Assembly: GCA_015228895.1 (NCBI GenBank)
Contig: JADGCR010000069.1
Span: forward strand, 1 to 9,921
Source: Magnetococcales bacterium
GTDB taxonomy: Bacteria; Pseudomonadota; Magnetococcia; Magnetococcales; Magnetaquicoccaceae
Length of the DNA stretch: 9,921 nt
Direction: 5' to 3'
Both the position numbers and the translations under genes were made by a program. This document shows positions 7,493 through 9,921 of the stretch, in pieces; the first letter of the stretch is position 1; each line of letters begins with the position of its first letter. The notes under the pieces are model-generated. The model ran no database searches, was not told the origin of the DNA, and saw only the letters and a list, made by a program, of their open reading frames with translations.

Positions 7493-9628
7493 ATGAGCAA
7501 CCCTTCTTCACCACCCCACCCCTATACCGCCTGGCTGACCAGATACGGCATGGTGTTGCTGGTCGTGACGTGTGGCATCGTGTTCTCCCTGCTGACCTTT
7601 TACAGCGTGCGCCTGCAAATCACCCATCACCTGCGCCAGGAGTTCGAATGGGTGGCGGAAGACCGCCAGCGGGCGGTGCGCAAGGGGCTGGAAACCGCCA
7701 CGGAAGCGGTCTACGAAATGCACGACCTCTTCCAGGCCACCCAGGCGCCGATCGGCGCCGCCACCTTTGGCCGCATCGCCACCCAGATTCGCGCCCGTCA
7801 TCCCGGCACCGAATCCCTGCAATGGGTGACCTTGAATCGCAATCCGGAGACGGAAACCGCCACCATCATCCATATCGAGCCGGCCTCCGCACGGGCGCGC
7901 CAGCAGGGGGATGACCACTTCGCCGATTCCCGCCTCAAGCGCATCCTCAATCAGGCCCGGGACACCGGCCAGTTGACCATCAGCGGTCGCGTCCCCCTGG
8001 AAGAGACATCCCCTCCCCAATTCGGCTTTCTGGCGATCTATCCGGTCTATCCCATCGGCGCCACGGTCACCACGGTCCTGGAACGCCACAACAGCCTGAC
8101 CGGCTTCATCATCGGCCTGTTCCGCTTCGCCGACCTGGCCAAGGATGCCATTTCCCTGCTGGAACCCAGAGGCGTGGAGTGCATGATCCTGGACGAAAGC
8201 GCCCCGGAGGCGGAGCGATTCCTGAACTTCTATTCCTCCCGGCTCGCCCCCACCCCTTACCAGTTCCGTGATCCCCTGGAGTGGCAACTCTGGCTCGCGC
8301 AACCGGGCAACAGATCCTTCGCCAACACCAAGCTCGGCAACCGGACCTGGAACATCACCTGCGCCCAGACCTCGCACTTCCGCTCTGCGGAGTGGTTCGG
8401 CTCCGGGGACTGGATCACCCTGGTGGCGGGCCTGGTCTTCACCGCCTGGCTCGCCTACTACCTGTTGCGCATCCGCAACGATCTGGAGCTGCGCACCGTC
8501 ATGGCCGTGCAACTGCAAAAATCGGAACGGCTGCTCAGCGCCCTGTTTAATCAGTCTCCGGACCTCATCCGGCTGGTGGATGGCGATGGCGCCGTGCAAC
8601 TGAGCAATCGCCCGCCAGCCGCCGGGGAGAGCGATCCGGCCCCGACCCTGCTCGCCAGCGATGAAAAGTCCCGACAGCCCTATCTCCACGCCCTGGAGCG
8701 GGCCTTCTCCCATCGGGAGACCAACCACTTCCACTACTGCTCCCCGGAGAACCGCTGGTGGGAGATCCGGGTGGTTCCGCTTCTGGAGGAGGCGCGCATC
8801 GTCAACGCCATGGTGGTGGCCACCGATATCTCGGAGAACAAGATGCTGGCGGAACAGGCCAGCAAGAACTCCCGTCTGGCCTCCCTGGGACTGATGGCCG
8901 CCGGTGTGGCCCACGAGATCAACAATCCCAACAACTCCATCTACTACAACGCCACCCTGCTGGCCGACTCCTGGAGCTCCATCCGCCCGATCCTGGACGA
9001 ATATTTCCGGGAGCACGGCGATTTCGCCATCGCCGGACTCCCCTACGCGGAGATGGGGAGCAAACTGCCCAAGACCATCACCTGGATCATCGAAAACACC
9101 GAACGCATCAAGAAGATCGTCGGATTGCTGCGCCACATCGCCAGCAGTGAATCCCCGGGCTCCCGGGAGCCGTTGGATCTGAACCGGGTGATCCAGTCCG
9201 CCTTGCAACTGCTCGTTACCACCATCCACAACCACACCGACCACTTTTCCACCCACCTGCCCCTGCGCCTGCCCCCGGTCCGGGGCGATGCCCAGCAGTT
9301 GGAGCAGGTGCTCATCAACGTGCTCATCAACGCCCTGCAATCGCTGCCGGATCGCAGCCGCGGGGTGTTGCTGGAGGCAAGGGTGGACGCAGAGAACCGG
9401 GAGGTGATTTTCATCATCCGGGATCAGGGGTGCGGCATCCATCCAGCGCATCTGGAAAAAATCACCGAGCCCTTCTACACCACCCGCATGGAGAAGGGAG
9501 GCACCGGACTGGGACTCTCCATCTCATCCACCATCATCAAGAATCACGGCGGGCGACTGCGTTTCGAATCCCGGCTCAACACCGGCACCACGCTTTTCAT
9601 TCACCTGCCCGTTTCAGGAGAAAGCTAA
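7493..9628 (+). CDS. CHASE-PAS membrane sensor histidine kinase
   Basis: This is a 711-residue inner-membrane kinase. Membrane helix 1 (about 19-38) and helix 2 (about 307-327) flank a periplasmic CHASE domain (about 60-290), recognised by HPGTESLQWVTLN, RDTGQLTISGRVPL and FLAIYPVYP followed by GFIIGLFRFADL. A PAS domain (about 344-455, ending VVATDISENK) follows. The H-box GVAHEINNPNNSI has His474. Between it and the catalytic domain sits an extra segment (about 499-525, GDFAIAGLPYAEM) not found in standard HisKA domains. The N-box QVLINVLINAL has Asn609 and Asn613, then DQGCGIHPAHLEK (Asp644), EPFYTT and GGTGLGLSIS. All catalytic motifs are present. CHASE domains bind small extracellular ligands; the ligand here is unknown. 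The start ATG at 7493 has no clear ribosome site, so a nearby internal start is possible. The regulator gene follows directly. Confidence 0.93.
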   Translation: MSNPSSPPHPYTAWLTRYGMVLLVVTCGIVFSLLTFYSVRLQITHHLRQEFEWVAEDRQRAVRKGLETATEAVYEMHDLFQATQAPIGAATFGRIATQIRARHPGTESLQWVTLNRNPETETATIIHIEPASARARQQGDDHFADSRLKRILNQARDTGQLTISGRVPLEETSPPQFGFLAIYPVYPIGATVTTVLERHNSLTGFIIGLFRFADLAKDAISLLEPRGVECMILDESAPEAERFLNFYSSRLAPTPYQFRDPLEWQLWLAQPGNRSFANTKLGNRTWNITCAQTSHFRSAEWFGSGDWITLVAGLVFTAWLAYYLLRIRNDLELRTVMAVQLQKSERLLSALFNQSPDLIRLVDGDGAVQLSNRPPAAGESDPAPTLLASDEKSRQPYLHALERAFSHRETNHFHYCSPENRWWEIRVVPLLEEARIVNAMVVATDISENKMLAEQASKNSRLASLGLMAAGVAHEINNPNNSIYYNATLLADSWSSIRPILDEYFREHGDFAIAGLPYAEMGSKLPKTITWIIENTERIKKIVGLLRHIASSESPGSREPLDLNRVIQSALQLLVTTIHNHTDHFSTHLPLRLPPVRGDAQQLEQVLINVLINALQSLPDRSRGVLLEARVDAENREVIFIIRDQGCGIHPAHLEKITEPFYTTRMEKGGTGLGLSISSTIIKNHGGRLRFESRLNTGTTLFIHLPVSGES

Positions 9629-9921
9629 ATGAACGAAAGCCACACTTTCGCACCTCCCATCGTGCTCGTGGATGACGAGGAGCACGTCCTCAACAGCTTG
9701 AGCCTTTTCCTGCGCAGTTCCGGCTTCAAGGAGGTGGTCACGGTGCAGGACAGCCGCGACCTCATGCCCCTGATGCTGCGTCAGAAGGCCATGACCGTGA
9801 TCCTGGACCTGTTCATGCCCAACCTCTCCGGCATCGAGCTTCTTCCGGAGATCATCCGCCATTTCCCGGAGGTTCCGGTCATCGTGGCCACCGCCTCCCA
9901 GGAGGTGGAGACCGCCGTCAT
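9629..9921 (+). CDS. Response regulator, receiver domain, 3' end outside window
   Basis: The first 97 residues of a response regulator are visible. The acidic pair is Asp15-Asp16 (VLVDDEEHVL), the phospho-acceptor is Asp60 in VILDLFMPNLSG, and Thr88 (IVATASQEVETAV) fits the switch position. The ATG directly follows the kinase TAA (TAAATG), with AGGAG eight bases upstream inside the kinase gene, so the two are translationally linked and almost certainly partners. The receiver resembles those of NtrC-type regulators (sigma-54 activators), which commonly pair with kinases of the AHEINNP type, but the output domain lies beyond the window and cannot be named. Confidence 0.93.
   Translation, partial: MNESHTFAPPIVLVDDEEHVLNSLSLFLRSSGFKEVVTVQDSRDLMPLMLRQKAMTVILDLFMPNLSGIELLPEIIRHFPEVPVIVATASQEVETAV

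Noticed and set aside
7366..7500. Longer start (7500) for the PhoU-like gene
   Set aside because: The extra 45 codons have no ribosome site, overlap the divergent kinase start, and do not resemble the family; the AGGAG before 7365 decides the start.
7508..9451. Minus-strand open frame (647 codons) opposite the CHASE kinase
   Set aside because: It mirrors the kinase gene, is rich in Gln, Gly and Val, and shows no family motif.

Overview
The window looks like a GC-rich proteobacterial chromosome, judged from codon use, strong AGGAG-type ribosome binding sites and the protein families present. I cannot name a genus from sequence alone. It holds one partial insertion sequence, a potassium-transport gene followed by a two-component system, a lone PhoU-like gene, and the start of a second two-component system.

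Positions 1 to about 1370 (minus strand) are the left part of an IS3-family insertion sequence. OrfA is complete. OrfB is in the -1 frame, carries an intact DD(35)E catalytic triad, and runs off the window edge. A non-coding stretch of about 400 bp follows, with a weak promoter candidate.

Positions 1776-6429 (plus strand) hold kup (K+ uptake permease), a short KdpD-type sensor kinase and a KdpE-type response regulator. The kinase keeps the UspA-like, four-helix DUF4118, GAF and kinase parts but has no N-terminal KdpD ATP-binding domain. kdpD and kdpE are 4 bp apart. kup and kdpD are 75 bp apart, with a perfect 17-bp inverted repeat overlapping the kup stop codon. No kdpFABC genes are visible. 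The simplest reading is a K+ or osmotic-stress sensing pair placed beside a constitutive-type K+ transporter, possibly controlling it.

Positions 6673-7365 (minus strand) encode a DUF47/PhoU-like protein with a hairpin terminator candidate just downstream. Its usual partner, a Pit-type phosphate transporter, is not in the window.

Positions 7493-9921 (plus strand), divergent from the PhoU-like gene, encode a membrane CHASE-PAS histidine kinase. Its response regulator starts directly after the kinase stop codon (TAAATG) and is cut by the window end inside the receiver domain.

No tRNA, rRNA or CRISPR array was seen. The window is mostly recognisable families. The arrangements that deserve attention are kup-kdpD(short)-kdpE, the palindrome between kup and kdpD, and the extended dimerisation domain of the CHASE kinase.
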